From assembly GCF_022538055.1 (NCBI RefSeq), contig NZ_JAKZAM010000019.1, positions 1 to 64,000 on the forward strand: a DNA stretch of 64,000 nt. Direction: 5' to 3'. Shown one piece after another: positions 41,693-50,387 of the stretch. The position numbers and the translations under genes were made by a program. Below the pieces are notes generated by a model that did no database searches, had not been told where the DNA came from, and was given only the letters and a program-made list of their open reading frames with translations. Position 1 is the stretch's first letter, and each line of letters starts with the position of its first letter. The DNA comes from Cognataquiflexum nitidum (GTDB taxonomy: Bacteria > Bacteroidota > Bacteroidia > Cytophagales > Cyclobacteriaceae).

Positions 41693-42115
41693 ATGAAAAA
41701 TTTATACCGCCTTTTAATATTTGGTTTTGTCCTTGTTATTTCATTTTCTTGCTCAAGAAAAAAAGAAATTGAAGGTGATCCAAAGGTTTATGCAGAAGCT
41801 AATGGTTACCTTCAAAAGTCCTTGGATCTAAGAGAGGAAATCTCTGGTTTTGAAAAGCAGCTAAAAGAATCAGAAATAGACTACAGCGATTTAAAGGAAG
41901 AGCTTAAGACATGGGACAAGGATATCATTGAGGTCCCGGGATTTGAGCATTCTCATGATGACGAACATCAGCGCGATTATCATGTACACAATCCCATGAA
42001 ACCTTTCAAAGATACCGAGCATTTAGATTACCAAAAAGTCATGCATGCTGAAATCGCTCAGCTTCATGAGAAATTCAAATTAATGACTCTCCCAAAGGTA
42101 ATGGAAGAAAATTGA
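41693..42115 (+). CDS. Histidine-rich lipoprotein, possible metal-binding
   Basis: A 140-residue lipoprotein with a lipobox at C20 (VISFSCSRKK). A helical region (YLQKSLDLREEISGFEKQLK) is followed by a histidine-rich stretch EHSHDDEHQRDYHVHNP, with more histidines in TEHLDYQKVMHAEIAQLHEK. The histidines suggest binding of a divalent metal such as zinc, which fits the receptor upstream. A terminator between them suggests separate or attenuated expression. The protein family is not one I can name. Confidence 0.75.
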   Translation: MKNLYRLLIFGFVLVISFSCSRKKEIEGDPKVYAEANGYLQKSLDLREEISGFEKQLKESEIDYSDLKEELKTWDKDIIEVPGFEHSHDDEHQRDYHVHNPMKPFKDTEHLDYQKVMHAEIAQLHEKFKLMTLPKVMEEN

Positions 42116-42118
42116 CAA

Positions 42119-42157
42119 AAAAGAAAAAGGTCATCGGGAGATGACCTTTTTCTTTTA
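42119..42157. terminator. Bidirectional terminator between convergent lipoprotein genes
   Basis: A perfect 12-bp stem (42124-42135 with 42140-42151) with a 4-nt loop has T-rich sequence on both strands, 8 bp after the plus-strand stop and just past the minus-strand stop at 42158. Confidence 0.85.
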
Positions 42158-42673
42158 TTAATTGAGATAAGGAGAACAAAGGGTCATATCCTCTCTCTTG
42201 AAGGCTTGTGGGCTATTGTCATTAGCTCCAATGTTTCCTACCGATAAAATTATCTGATATTCAGGACCAGAATCGGCCAGGTGAACTTTTATGTGTCCAT
42301 TAAAATTGTTTAAATCATTGAATTTCAATTTGGAACCATCAGAAAGCTTTCCTAATGTGGTTACGCTTTTTAAAGTTCTGATATCAACAGGATCAAGTTG
42401 ATAAGCTATAGGTGAATCAGGGTTGTCATATGGTCCAAAATGCAAGTGAGCAGGAAAATAGTATGGATCACTATTCTTGTTTCCACTGAGTTGTACTATC
42501 AGTTCTAAGTCGCCGTTGAGTAATTCTTTAATCTGAACTTTACCGGTATAATTGAAATCAGAACCTTGATAAAGGTTGTAAGTCAATTCATTGGTGGTAT
42601 AAATGGAATCTTTCTCCTGTTCACAGGAAATCATAATCAGTGCCGAGAGAAATATGATTGCCAACTTTTTCAT
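42158..42673 (-). CDS. CHRD-like lipoprotein
   Basis: A 171-residue lipoprotein (lipobox at C17, ALIMISCEQEK). The mature part has beta-rich sequence with VQLSGNKNSDPYYFPAHLHF, GKLSDGSKLKFNDLNNFNGH and IKVHLADSGPEYQI. The HLHFG and FNGHIKVHLAD elements resemble the CHRD (chordin) domain found in bacterial secreted proteins. The longer open frame to 42727 has 18 extra residues without a signal peptide, so MKKLAII at 42673 is chosen. It is divergent from the DNA ligase gene, with a CRP-like palindrome between them. Function unknown. Confidence 0.72.
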   Translation of the reverse strand: MKKLAIIFLSALIMISCEQEKDSIYTTNELTYNLYQGSDFNYTGKVQIKELLNGDLELIVQLSGNKNSDPYYFPAHLHFGPYDNPDSPIAYQLDPVDIRTLKSVTTLGKLSDGSKLKFNDLNNFNGHIKVHLADSGPEYQIILSVGNIGANDNSPQAFKREDMTLCSPYLN

Positions 42674-42759
42674 TGTAGTCTGGTTTTTTAGGTATTTACG
42701 CTGAATATGGCTTGAAGTTCCATACAAACATAAATATACGATTTTAAGTTTTTTCTAGA

Positions 42760-42775
42760 TGTGAACCATGTCACA
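42760..42775. promoter_or_regulatory. CRP/FNR-type palindrome TGTGA-N6-TCACA
   Basis: TGTGAACCATGTCACA is a perfect match to the core consensus of CRP-family regulators. It lies in the divergent gap, 38 bp before the DNA ligase start and 87 bp before the lipoprotein start. Whether this organism's CRP-family protein uses the same consensus is not known from the window. Confidence 0.45.
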
Positions 42776-42812
42776 TAATTAAAAGTTTGCAATGAAATAA
42801 TAATCTCCTTCA

Positions 42813-44405
42813 ATGAGACATTTTGCAGGTCTATATATGCGTCTTGACCAAAGTAACAAAACCTCAGATAAACTCGAGGCACTGAGGGATTATTTTTTGT
42901 CTGCTGAGGAAGAAGACAGACTGTGGACGATTGCAATATTTACAGGTCGCAGACCCAAGCGTCAGGTAAATACAAGGTTGCTGCGTGCATGGAGCTGCGA
43001 ATGGTCAGGAATTCCGGATTGGCTCTTCGAAGAATCCTACCAAAGCGTCGGGGATCTGGCTGAGACGATTTCATTGCTTCTACCGCCTGCTGAACAATTG
43101 CAGAATTTTTCCCTTAGTTATTGGATTTGTTATTTGATGGATTTGGAAAATCTTGAAGAGGAGGTCAAAAAAGAGAAGATTTTAAAGGCTTGGCAGGCAC
43201 TTACCAAGGAAGAACGCTTCATTTTTATAAAATTGATGACGGGAGGATTTAGGATAGGGGTAAGTCAAAATCTCATTACACAAGCTGTTGCTGAAACATT
43301 TGGGCTTGAAAAAACAGAAGTTGCCCATCGGATTATGGGTGCTTGGAAGCCTTTCAATACCACCTTTGAAGAATTGATCTTATCAAAAAGGCAAAGTCAA
43401 GACCTTTCTAAACCTTATCCTTTTTTCCTTGCATACCCTTTAGAAAAGGAATTGCCAACTTACGGGGAAATCTCCGACTGGCAGATTGAATGGAAATGGG
43501 ATGGCATCCGGGGGCAACTGATCCAAAGAGAAGGTCAGGTCTTTATCTGGTCAAGAGGCGAAGAATTGGTCACTGATAAATTTCCTGAACTGTCTGCTAT
43601 GGCTTTGGAATTACCTTCTGGAACGGTGTTGGATGGAGAGATCACCGCATTTTCAGAAGGAAAGCCACTTCCATTTTCTTTGCTTCAGACCAGAATCGGA
43701 AGAAAAACCTTGAGCAAAAAAATCCTTAAGGAAGCTCCTGTCAGTTTTATTGCCTATGATATTCTTGAATATTCTGGAATAGATTTCAGGAAAAGGTCTC
43801 TCAAAGACCGAAGGCTTGCTTTAGAAAACCTCGTGGTGGAAGTCAATAACAGCAATTTGGAAATTTCACCTTTGGTTCATGCATTTGATTGGGATCATTT
43901 GACCTCCCTTCAATCTCAATCAAGAATCAGAATGGCTGAGGGATTTATGCTTAAAAAATCCGGATCTGTCTATGAAACAGGACGAAAAAAAGGATCATGG
44001 TGGAAATGGAAAATAGAGCCGCTAACCATAGATGGTGTTCTATTATATGCCCAAAAAGGACATGGAAGGCGTGCAGATTTATACACGGACTATACCTTGG
44101 CAGTGTGGGAAGGTGACAAACTCGTACCTTTTGCCAAATCATATTCTGGACTTACTAATGCGGAAATCTCGGAAGTTGACAAATATGTAAAGCAAAATAC
44201 CCTTGAAAAATTTGGTCCGGTACGTACTGTAAAGCCAGGCTTAGTCTTCGAGATAGCATTTGAAGGAATTCAGGAAAGTCCAAGGCACAAATCGGGAATT
44301 GCATTGCGTTTTCCTAGAATCCAAAGATGGAGAAAAGACAAACCGATAGAAGAAGCCAATTCCTTGGAAGATTTAAAATCCCTACTTTCAGTTTATGGCC
44401 GATAA
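42813..44405 (+). CDS. ATP-dependent DNA ligase of the ligase/Lhr-helicase repair system
   Basis: A 530-residue ATP-dependent DNA ligase. An N-terminal helical DNA-binding domain (about residues 1-205; FIKLMTGGFRIGVSQNLITQ) precedes the adenylation domain with the lysine K228 in KWDGIRGQL and the following nucleotidyltransferase motifs (GTVLDGEITAF, AEGFMLKKSGSVYE, WWKWKIEP). The OB domain ends the protein. It matches the bacterial family found with an Lhr-like DEXH helicase, an exonuclease and a phosphoesterase in a predicted DNA damage response. Here the helicase gene overlaps it by 11 bp, so the two are coupled. The exonuclease and phosphoesterase genes are not adjacent. Confidence 0.93.
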   Translation: MRHFAGLYMRLDQSNKTSDKLEALRDYFLSAEEEDRLWTIAIFTGRRPKRQVNTRLLRAWSCEWSGIPDWLFEESYQSVGDLAETISLLLPPAEQLQNFSLSYWICYLMDLENLEEEVKKEKILKAWQALTKEERFIFIKLMTGGFRIGVSQNLITQAVAETFGLEKTEVAHRIMGAWKPFNTTFEELILSKRQSQDLSKPYPFFLAYPLEKELPTYGEISDWQIEWKWDGIRGQLIQREGQVFIWSRGEELVTDKFPELSAMALELPSGTVLDGEITAFSEGKPLPFSLLQTRIGRKTLSKKILKEAPVSFIAYDILEYSGIDFRKRSLKDRRLALENLVVEVNNSNLEISPLVHAFDWDHLTSLQSQSRIRMAEGFMLKKSGSVYETGRKKGSWWKWKIEPLTIDGVLLYAQKGHGRRADLYTDYTLAVWEGDKLVPFAKSYSGLTNAEISEVDKYVKQNTLEKFGPVRTVKPGLVFEIAFEGIQESPRHKSGIALRFPRIQRWRKDKPIEEANSLEDLKSLLSVYGR

Positions 44406-46848
44406 CACCATCTCTGTTGCATTAGAATACTTTAAGAAAAAAGGATGGTCACCTTTTGAATTTCAGATGGAAACCTGGAAAGATTTTTTGGAGGGGAAAT
44501 CAGGTTTGCTCAATGCACCGACCGGAAGCGGGAAGACCTTTGCTTTATTCTTTCCAGTCATATTAGATTACATCCGCAAGCACCCGAATGATTGGCAAAA
44601 ACCAAGAAAAAACGGAATCCAACTCATATGGATTACGCCGCTAAGGGCATTGGCACAGGACATCCAAAAAGCCATGCAGGAAGTTTGTGAAGAAATCGGA
44701 CTGCCCTGGAAAGTGTCTGTTAGAAATGGGGATACCGAAAATAAAGAACGGCAATCCCAAAAAAAGAGCCCACCGGAGGTATTGATTACCACTCCTGAGA
44801 CGCTACATATCCTATTGACACAAAAAGAAAACCAACTCTTGTTTCAAAACATGAAGGCCATAATCATAGATGAGTGGCACGAACTTATGGGAAACAAAAG
44901 AGGTGTGCAAGTCCAGTTGGCACTTTCCTATATCCGCCATATTTGCCTGCAGGAAATTAGGCTTTGGGGAATTTCGGCTACAATAGGTAACCTTGAAGAA
45001 GCTTGTCAGATACTCCTTGGGGATAGGCACCAGGTGCATATTGTAAAAGCCAAAATTGAGAAAAGTATCTTACTCCAAACGATATATCCTGACCAACTTG
45101 AAAAATATCCATGGTCGGGCCACCTAGGAATCAGGCTGATTGACAAGGTCATACCAATAATTGAAAAACATAATTCAGTCTTACTTTTCACGAATACTCG
45201 TGCCCAAACAGAAATATGGTACCATAATATCATAGAAAATAGGCCGGATTGGGCAGGTTTGGCAGCCATACACCATGGTTCTCTGGACCAGACTGTTAGA
45301 ACATGGGTAGAGGAATCACTTCATTTTGGCAAGCTAAAGCTGGTAGTGTGTACCTCGAGTCTTGACCTAGGGGTGGATTTCAGGCCTGTAGATGCGGTAA
45401 TCCAGGTCGGAAGCCCAAAAGGTGTGGCAAGGTTTATTCAAAGAGCAGGGCGATCGGGTCACCAACCCGGACTGCCCAGTAAGATTTATTTTGTCCCCAC
45501 CCACTCTTTAGAACTGATTGAGGCTGCCGCTCTGAGAAGTGCCATGGAAAACAATGAATCAGAAAATATCCATTGCCCTACCCTGACTTTTGATGTTCTG
45601 ATTCAGTTTTTGGTAACGCTCGCTGTGGGAGATGGTTTTTTTGAAGAGGAATTGTTACCTATACTTAGGGACACTTATTCTTTCCAAAACCTTAGCGAGG
45701 AAGAGTATCAATGGACTTTATCATTTATTACCCAAGGAGGAGAATCCTTACAGGGATATGAGGAATTTTCAAAGGTGGAAAAAGAACCAACCGGAAAATA
45801 CCGAATCAAAAACAAAAGAGCTGCCATTGTGCATCGGCTTTCGATGGGAACCATTGTGAGTGAGCCAATGCTCAAAGTAAGGTTCAAAAATGGTGCATTT
45901 TTGGGCATGATCGAGGAGTTTTTTTTATCAAAACTCAAAACGGGAGACCGTTTTTTCTTTGCGGGTAAAAACCTGGAATTTGTCGCTATCAAAGACATGA
46001 GCGCTATTGTGCAGCTCTCGAAGAGGAAAAGTTCAAATACACCTTCCTATATGGGTGGCAGAATATCACTCTCTTCCAAACTTGCCTTAACAATCAGGTT
46101 GATATTGGAAAGAACAACTCAAGGTTTTTTTGATTCGCAGGAAATAGCCTATGTTGCTCCTCTTCTGGAACTACAAAACAGAATCTCTTTGGTGCCTGAT
46201 AAAAAGACGCTTTTGATCGAAAAAATTATTTCAAAAGAGGGGTATCATGTTTTTATTTTTCCTTTCGAAGGAAGAATGGTTCATGAAATCCTTGGCGCAC
46301 TGATCGCTTATAGAATCAGTGTCAGCTATCCCATGAGTTTCAGCATCGCTATGAACGACTACGGCTTTGAGTTGCTATCAGACATGCCAATTCCTATTGA
46401 GGACATTTTGGAGGAAGATGTTTTTTCGGAAACAAACTTGACCGAAGACATCAAAATCTGTATCAATGAAAGTGAAATGGCCAAAAGGAAATTCAGGGAT
46501 GTAGCCACTATTTCAGGCCTTGTATTTCAGGGATTCCCCGGAAAACCGATTAAATTCAAACATCTTCAATCTAATTCGGGCATACTTTATGGCGTGTTTG
46601 AGGATTACGATCCGGATAACTTATTGCTTTCCCAAGCGCATCGAGAAGTCCTAGACATGCAGATGGAGAAAGATAAAGTCCTCCAAGCCATCAGGAGGAT
46701 CAATTCACAGGAAATAATTCTGAAAACTCCAGGTCAGTTAACCCCTTTTTCATTTCCAATAATGGTGGACCGCTGGTTTAGGGCATCTCTTTCCTCCGAA
46801 TCTTTGGAGGATCGAATCGCAAAAATGAAAGCCCAATTGATAGATTAA
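44395..46848 (+). CDS. Lhr-like DEXH-box helicase, ligase-associated
   Basis: An 817-residue superfamily 2 helicase. Walker A is APTGSGKTFAL (K47), motif II is DEWH at residues 159-162, motif III is GISATIG, and motifs IV-VI include LLFTNTRAQTEIWY, VCTSSLDLGVDFRPVD and RFIQRAGRSGH. The C-terminal half contains the Lhr-family winged-helix and accessory domains, which track along single-stranded DNA. It is shorter than E. coli Lhr and matches the ligase-associated branch. The start codon lies inside the ligase gene (11-bp overlap), showing translational coupling. It probably unwinds DNA or RNA:DNA in repair with the ligase. Confidence 0.93.
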   Translation: MADNTISVALEYFKKKGWSPFEFQMETWKDFLEGKSGLLNAPTGSGKTFALFFPVILDYIRKHPNDWQKPRKNGIQLIWITPLRALAQDIQKAMQEVCEEIGLPWKVSVRNGDTENKERQSQKKSPPEVLITTPETLHILLTQKENQLLFQNMKAIIIDEWHELMGNKRGVQVQLALSYIRHICLQEIRLWGISATIGNLEEACQILLGDRHQVHIVKAKIEKSILLQTIYPDQLEKYPWSGHLGIRLIDKVIPIIEKHNSVLLFTNTRAQTEIWYHNIIENRPDWAGLAAIHHGSLDQTVRTWVEESLHFGKLKLVVCTSSLDLGVDFRPVDAVIQVGSPKGVARFIQRAGRSGHQPGLPSKIYFVPTHSLELIEAAALRSAMENNESENIHCPTLTFDVLIQFLVTLAVGDGFFEEELLPILRDTYSFQNLSEEEYQWTLSFITQGGESLQGYEEFSKVEKEPTGKYRIKNKRAAIVHRLSMGTIVSEPMLKVRFKNGAFLGMIEEFFLSKLKTGDRFFFAGKNLEFVAIKDMSAIVQLSKRKSSNTPSYMGGRISLSSKLALTIRLILERTTQGFFDSQEIAYVAPLLELQNRISLVPDKKTLLIEKIISKEGYHVFIFPFEGRMVHEILGALIAYRISVSYPMSFSIAMNDYGFELLSDMPIPIEDILEEDVFSETNLTEDIKICINESEMAKRKFRDVATISGLVFQGFPGKPIKFKHLQSNSGILYGVFEDYDPDNLLLSQAHREVLDMQMEKDKVLQAIRRINSQEIILKTPGQLTPFSFPIMVDRWFRASLSSESLEDRIAKMKAQLID

Positions 46849-47030
46849 AGGTTTATTCAGCAAGTTTTATTTACTCGTTTTCTCTATACAATCAAAAAAA
46901 ACTTTTTGACAAATATTAATATGTTTTATGCACAATTAAATTTAATTCATATTAAAAATATTTTGTAATTAATTGGAATAAGGCTATTTTCGAACGATTT
47001 TTATAATTCAAAGTAGAAAATAATTCTTCC

Positions 47031-48938
47031 GTGAAAAATAATCTTATACCAAATTTTATTTTATTATTATCCATCATTTTCCATTTGCCTAATTTGACAT
47101 TTGGTAATTACCATAATTCCCAAAATAATTTAGCGGACAATTTGCTTTTTCGGTATAGAGAGTCCGAATCAGATAGAGAAAAGCTTGATTTGCTATCTGA
47201 ATTGGTCAAGGTTATCCATTACTCTGATTCAGCCCAAAAATATTATCCCGAAGCAATAAGACTTGCTAATAAACTTCAAGACCACGAATTGGAGGCTCAA
47301 AATCTCAACAGATTGGGGGTTTATTATCGAAATATGAACCTTCAGGAAGAGGCCCTCAAACTATATGAAGAGGCTTTAGAAATAAGTAAAAAAAACAATA
47401 ATCCGGTTCAGATTGGGCATTCTTTAAACAATATAGGACAGATTTATTTTTATAGAGACCTTTTTGAAGAATCCTTGGAGTATTACAAAGCTGCAGAAAC
47501 CCAATTTCTGAAAGTCGGAGACCAAGAGGGATTGGCATACAATTACACAGGAATGAGTCCTGTTCTGGGGGCTTTGGGCAAAAACAAAGAAGCTTTGGAG
47601 ATAATTAACAAAGCCATAAAAATCCGTGAGGAAGAAGGTAATAAGAGGCAGTTGCTTGTTTCGAAATTCAACCGGTCTGTTCTTTTAATGTCTATGGGGG
47701 AATTTAACAACGTGGAAGAGGATGTCTTGAACCTTTATCATTATGGCATCAGCAATGACAAAATCAGAGCTATCCATGCCCTTGAGAAACTTGTGGAATT
47801 GAACCTGGCGACGGGAAAAATTTCTCAGGCTGTCCAATTCGCAGAAGAAGCAAAATCCCTTCACGAACAAAGACCCAACTCAGAATCGATGATTGAGATT
47901 TATGAGATGATGTACCAACTATATTTTGACAGGGGAAACACAGCCGAATCCAAAAAATACCTCTCGCTTCTGGACGAGGAAAAGGAGGTTTTAAGTGCTG
48001 AAAGGATAAAAAATTACCTTGCAGGGCTTACAATCAAAAAGCAAAAAGATGAAATAGCCGCATTAAGCAGAGAAAACGAACTGATGCAGTCAAATCAGAA
48101 GTTCAAAATGTACATCACCTTTGCTTTATTGATGTTGGCATTTTCACTGTTTGTAGCCCTTTCTATTTATTATAGATCTTACAAAAAAGAAATATACAAT
48201 ATCAGGAGACTCAGGGAAAAGCAGTTAAAAATCGAAAGTCAGGCTGCTGAACTCAACAGGTTGAATATTGAAAAGGATAAAATATTCTCCATTCTTGCCC
48301 ATGATTTAAAAGCCCCCTTGGATTCACTTTGGGGAATGGTAAAGCTTATCAATGAGGATAACCTGAGTCAGGAAGAATTTGAATCTTATCTACCGATTCT
48401 TTCTCAAAACCTAGGGAATAACTCTATGCTCTTGGAAAACCTGCTTATCTGGTCGAGAAGTCAGATGAGGGGCATGAACACTCAATTTTCAAAATTCAAC
48501 CTACACGATTTGGTCGATCAAAATCTTACTTTCCTCTCTGGATCGGGTTATTTTAAAGGTCAGGTTTTGGAAAACTATATTCCAAAATTCATTGTGATCG
48601 AAGCTGAGAAAACCATGCTTGAAATAGTTATCAGAAACCTCCTTACCAATGCCCTGAAATTTACCCATGCAAATGACAAAATTACTGTTGCATTGGAGGA
48701 AGAGGATGATTTTTATACCGTATCAGTTTCAGATCAAGGTATTGGTATGACTGAATCAAGCTTAAGCAAGTTGTTTGGCAATGAATTTTATACCACTACC
48801 GGTACACATCAAGAAAAGGGTACAGGATTGGGATTATTGCTTTCCAAAGAACTGGTAAGGAAAAACCGTGGAGAAATCTGGGCCAAAAGCCAGATAGGTT
48901 CAGGGTCTACTTTTTGCTTTACACTTCCCAAATTCTAG
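47031..48938 (+). CDS. TPR-containing sensor histidine kinase
   Basis: A 635-residue kinase that starts at GTG. A signal sequence (FILLLSIIFHLPNLTFG) precedes five or more TPR units (for example LEAQNLNRLGVYYRNMNLQ, PVQIGHSLNNIGQIYFY) in the periplasm, a transmembrane helix (MYITFALLMLAFSLFVALSI, about residues 359-378), a coiled coil, a HisKA domain with H424 in ILAHDLKAPLDSL, and an HATPase domain (NLLTNALKFT, DQGIGM, GTGLGL). It has no receiver domain and no response regulator gene beside it, so the partner is elsewhere. The stop overlaps that of trkH by 4 bp, on opposite strands. Confidence 0.92.
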   Translation: MKNNLIPNFILLLSIIFHLPNLTFGNYHNSQNNLADNLLFRYRESESDREKLDLLSELVKVIHYSDSAQKYYPEAIRLANKLQDHELEAQNLNRLGVYYRNMNLQEEALKLYEEALEISKKNNNPVQIGHSLNNIGQIYFYRDLFEESLEYYKAAETQFLKVGDQEGLAYNYTGMSPVLGALGKNKEALEIINKAIKIREEEGNKRQLLVSKFNRSVLLMSMGEFNNVEEDVLNLYHYGISNDKIRAIHALEKLVELNLATGKISQAVQFAEEAKSLHEQRPNSESMIEIYEMMYQLYFDRGNTAESKKYLSLLDEEKEVLSAERIKNYLAGLTIKKQKDEIAALSRENELMQSNQKFKMYITFALLMLAFSLFVALSIYYRSYKKEIYNIRRLREKQLKIESQAAELNRLNIEKDKIFSILAHDLKAPLDSLWGMVKLINEDNLSQEEFESYLPILSQNLGNNSMLLENLLIWSRSQMRGMNTQFSKFNLHDLVDQNLTFLSGSGYFKGQVLENYIPKFIVIEAEKTMLEIVIRNLLTNALKFTHANDKITVALEEEDDFYTVSVSDQGIGMTESSLSKLFGNEFYTTTGTHQEKGTGLGLLLSKELVRKNRGEIWAKSQIGSGSTFCFTLPKF

Positions 48939-50386
48939 TTAGCCCTCCAAAAATAGGGAGTGAAAAGGACCAAGATAGTGAAGAGTTCGAGTCTTCCTAA
49001 AAGCATCAAAAAACTAAGGAATACTTTTGAATACGGGTCAAAAAATGCAAAATTATAGATTGGACCTACTTTTCCAATTCCCGGCCCTACATTACCCAAA
49101 CAAGTCGCCACGGCACCAAATGAGGTAAGTATATCATATCCCATAAGTGAAATTACTACAGATCCCGTCACAAAAATCATCAGATAAATCAACAAGAAAT
49201 TCATGATATGGGTAATGATTTTCCCGGTAACTCTGTCTCCATTAATTTTTAAGGGAACTACAGCCCTTGGGTGAACAATTCTTTTGAACTCAAGCCAACT
49301 GTTTTTAAAGAATGTCAAATGTCTGACAAATTTGATCCCGCCGGCTGTAGAACCGGCCGATGCACCCAAAAAAAGAAGCATAAAGAAAATCAAAGTCAGT
49401 CCGTCATTGTATGATGTATAATCGGCAGTAACAAATCCTGTAGTAGTGATCAGAGAAACAATCTGAAACAAAGTATCCCTGAAAGCTTTTTCCAAATCAT
49501 GACCTGAATAAAAATAAACGGGAACAGCTAAGAAAAATGCCAGTACAATGATGGTTGAGGCATAGGCTCTAAATTCGTCAGATCGCCAAACCCTATCAAA
49601 TTTGCCAGTCAGTCCGAAATATATGACGGTAAAGTTGGTGCCTGCCAAAAACATAAAAACAATGGCTGAATATTGTATAAAAGCAGAATCATAAAAGGCC
49701 AAACTTGCATTTTTGGTAGAAAATCCTCCTGTTGCCATGGTAGTCAATGCATGGTTGACAGCATCAAAAAAAGTCATTCCACCAAAATAATATAAAACAC
49801 CAAGCGTAAATGTAAGCCCTACATATATCAACCAAAGCCTTTTGGCAGTCTCTTGGATTCTGGGATGAAGTTTATCCGAGGTAGGCCCCGGAGACTCCGC
49901 CACAAACAATTCAATACCTCCAATTCCTAAAAGCGGAAAAATAGCTACTGTCAATACGATGATACCTAGACCACCCACCCACTGTGACATGCTTCTCCAA
50001 AATAGAATTCCTTGGGGGACCACTTCTATGTCAGTCAATATACTTGCCCCTGTGGTGGTCAATCCTGATACAGTTTCAAATAAAGCATCACTGAAAGTAT
50101 GCGTAGTACTACTCAAAATATAAGGTAGCATACCAAAAATTGACATGAAAACCCAACTAAGGGTCACGATCAAGTAACCTTCTCTTTTTCTGATATTTTG
50201 GTCCTGCTTTGCAAATGAAAAAAACATAACTGCCCCTACGAGAAGAGAGGCAGAAGCAGACATTAACAAAGGATAATGGTCACCACTGTCAAAATAAAGC
50301 GAAAATCCAAGACCAGGAAACATCAAAAGGGACAAAAGCATCAACAATGCCCCCATTACTTTCCCAATGGCTTTATAGTGAATCAT
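48935..50386 (-). CDS. trkH: TrkH family potassium transporter
   Basis: A 483-residue polytopic membrane protein, the K+-translocating subunit of the Trk system. It shows repeated pore-loop motifs: ETVSGLTTTGASILTDIEV, HALTTMATGGFSTKNASLAF, QIVSLITTTGFVTADYTSYN and TCLGNVGPGIGKVGP, one in each M1-P-M2 repeat. It would take up K+ with the cytosolic gating ring formed by TrkA, encoded 1 bp upstream on the same strand. Length and hydrophobicity are normal. It ends exactly at the end of the TPR kinase gene on the other strand. Confidence 0.95.
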   Translation of the reverse strand: MIHYKAIGKVMGALLMLLSLLMFPGLGFSLYFDSGDHYPLLMSASASLLVGAVMFFSFAKQDQNIRKREGYLIVTLSWVFMSIFGMLPYILSSTTHTFSDALFETVSGLTTTGASILTDIEVVPQGILFWRSMSQWVGGLGIIVLTVAIFPLLGIGGIELFVAESPGPTSDKLHPRIQETAKRLWLIYVGLTFTLGVLYYFGGMTFFDAVNHALTTMATGGFSTKNASLAFYDSAFIQYSAIVFMFLAGTNFTVIYFGLTGKFDRVWRSDEFRAYASTIIVLAFFLAVPVYFYSGHDLEKAFRDTLFQIVSLITTTGFVTADYTSYNDGLTLIFFMLLFLGASAGSTAGGIKFVRHLTFFKNSWLEFKRIVHPRAVVPLKINGDRVTGKIITHIMNFLLIYLMIFVTGSVVISLMGYDILTSFGAVATCLGNVGPGIGKVGPIYNFAFFDPYSKVFLSFLMLLGRLELFTILVLFTPYFWRAN

Positions 50387-50387
50387 A

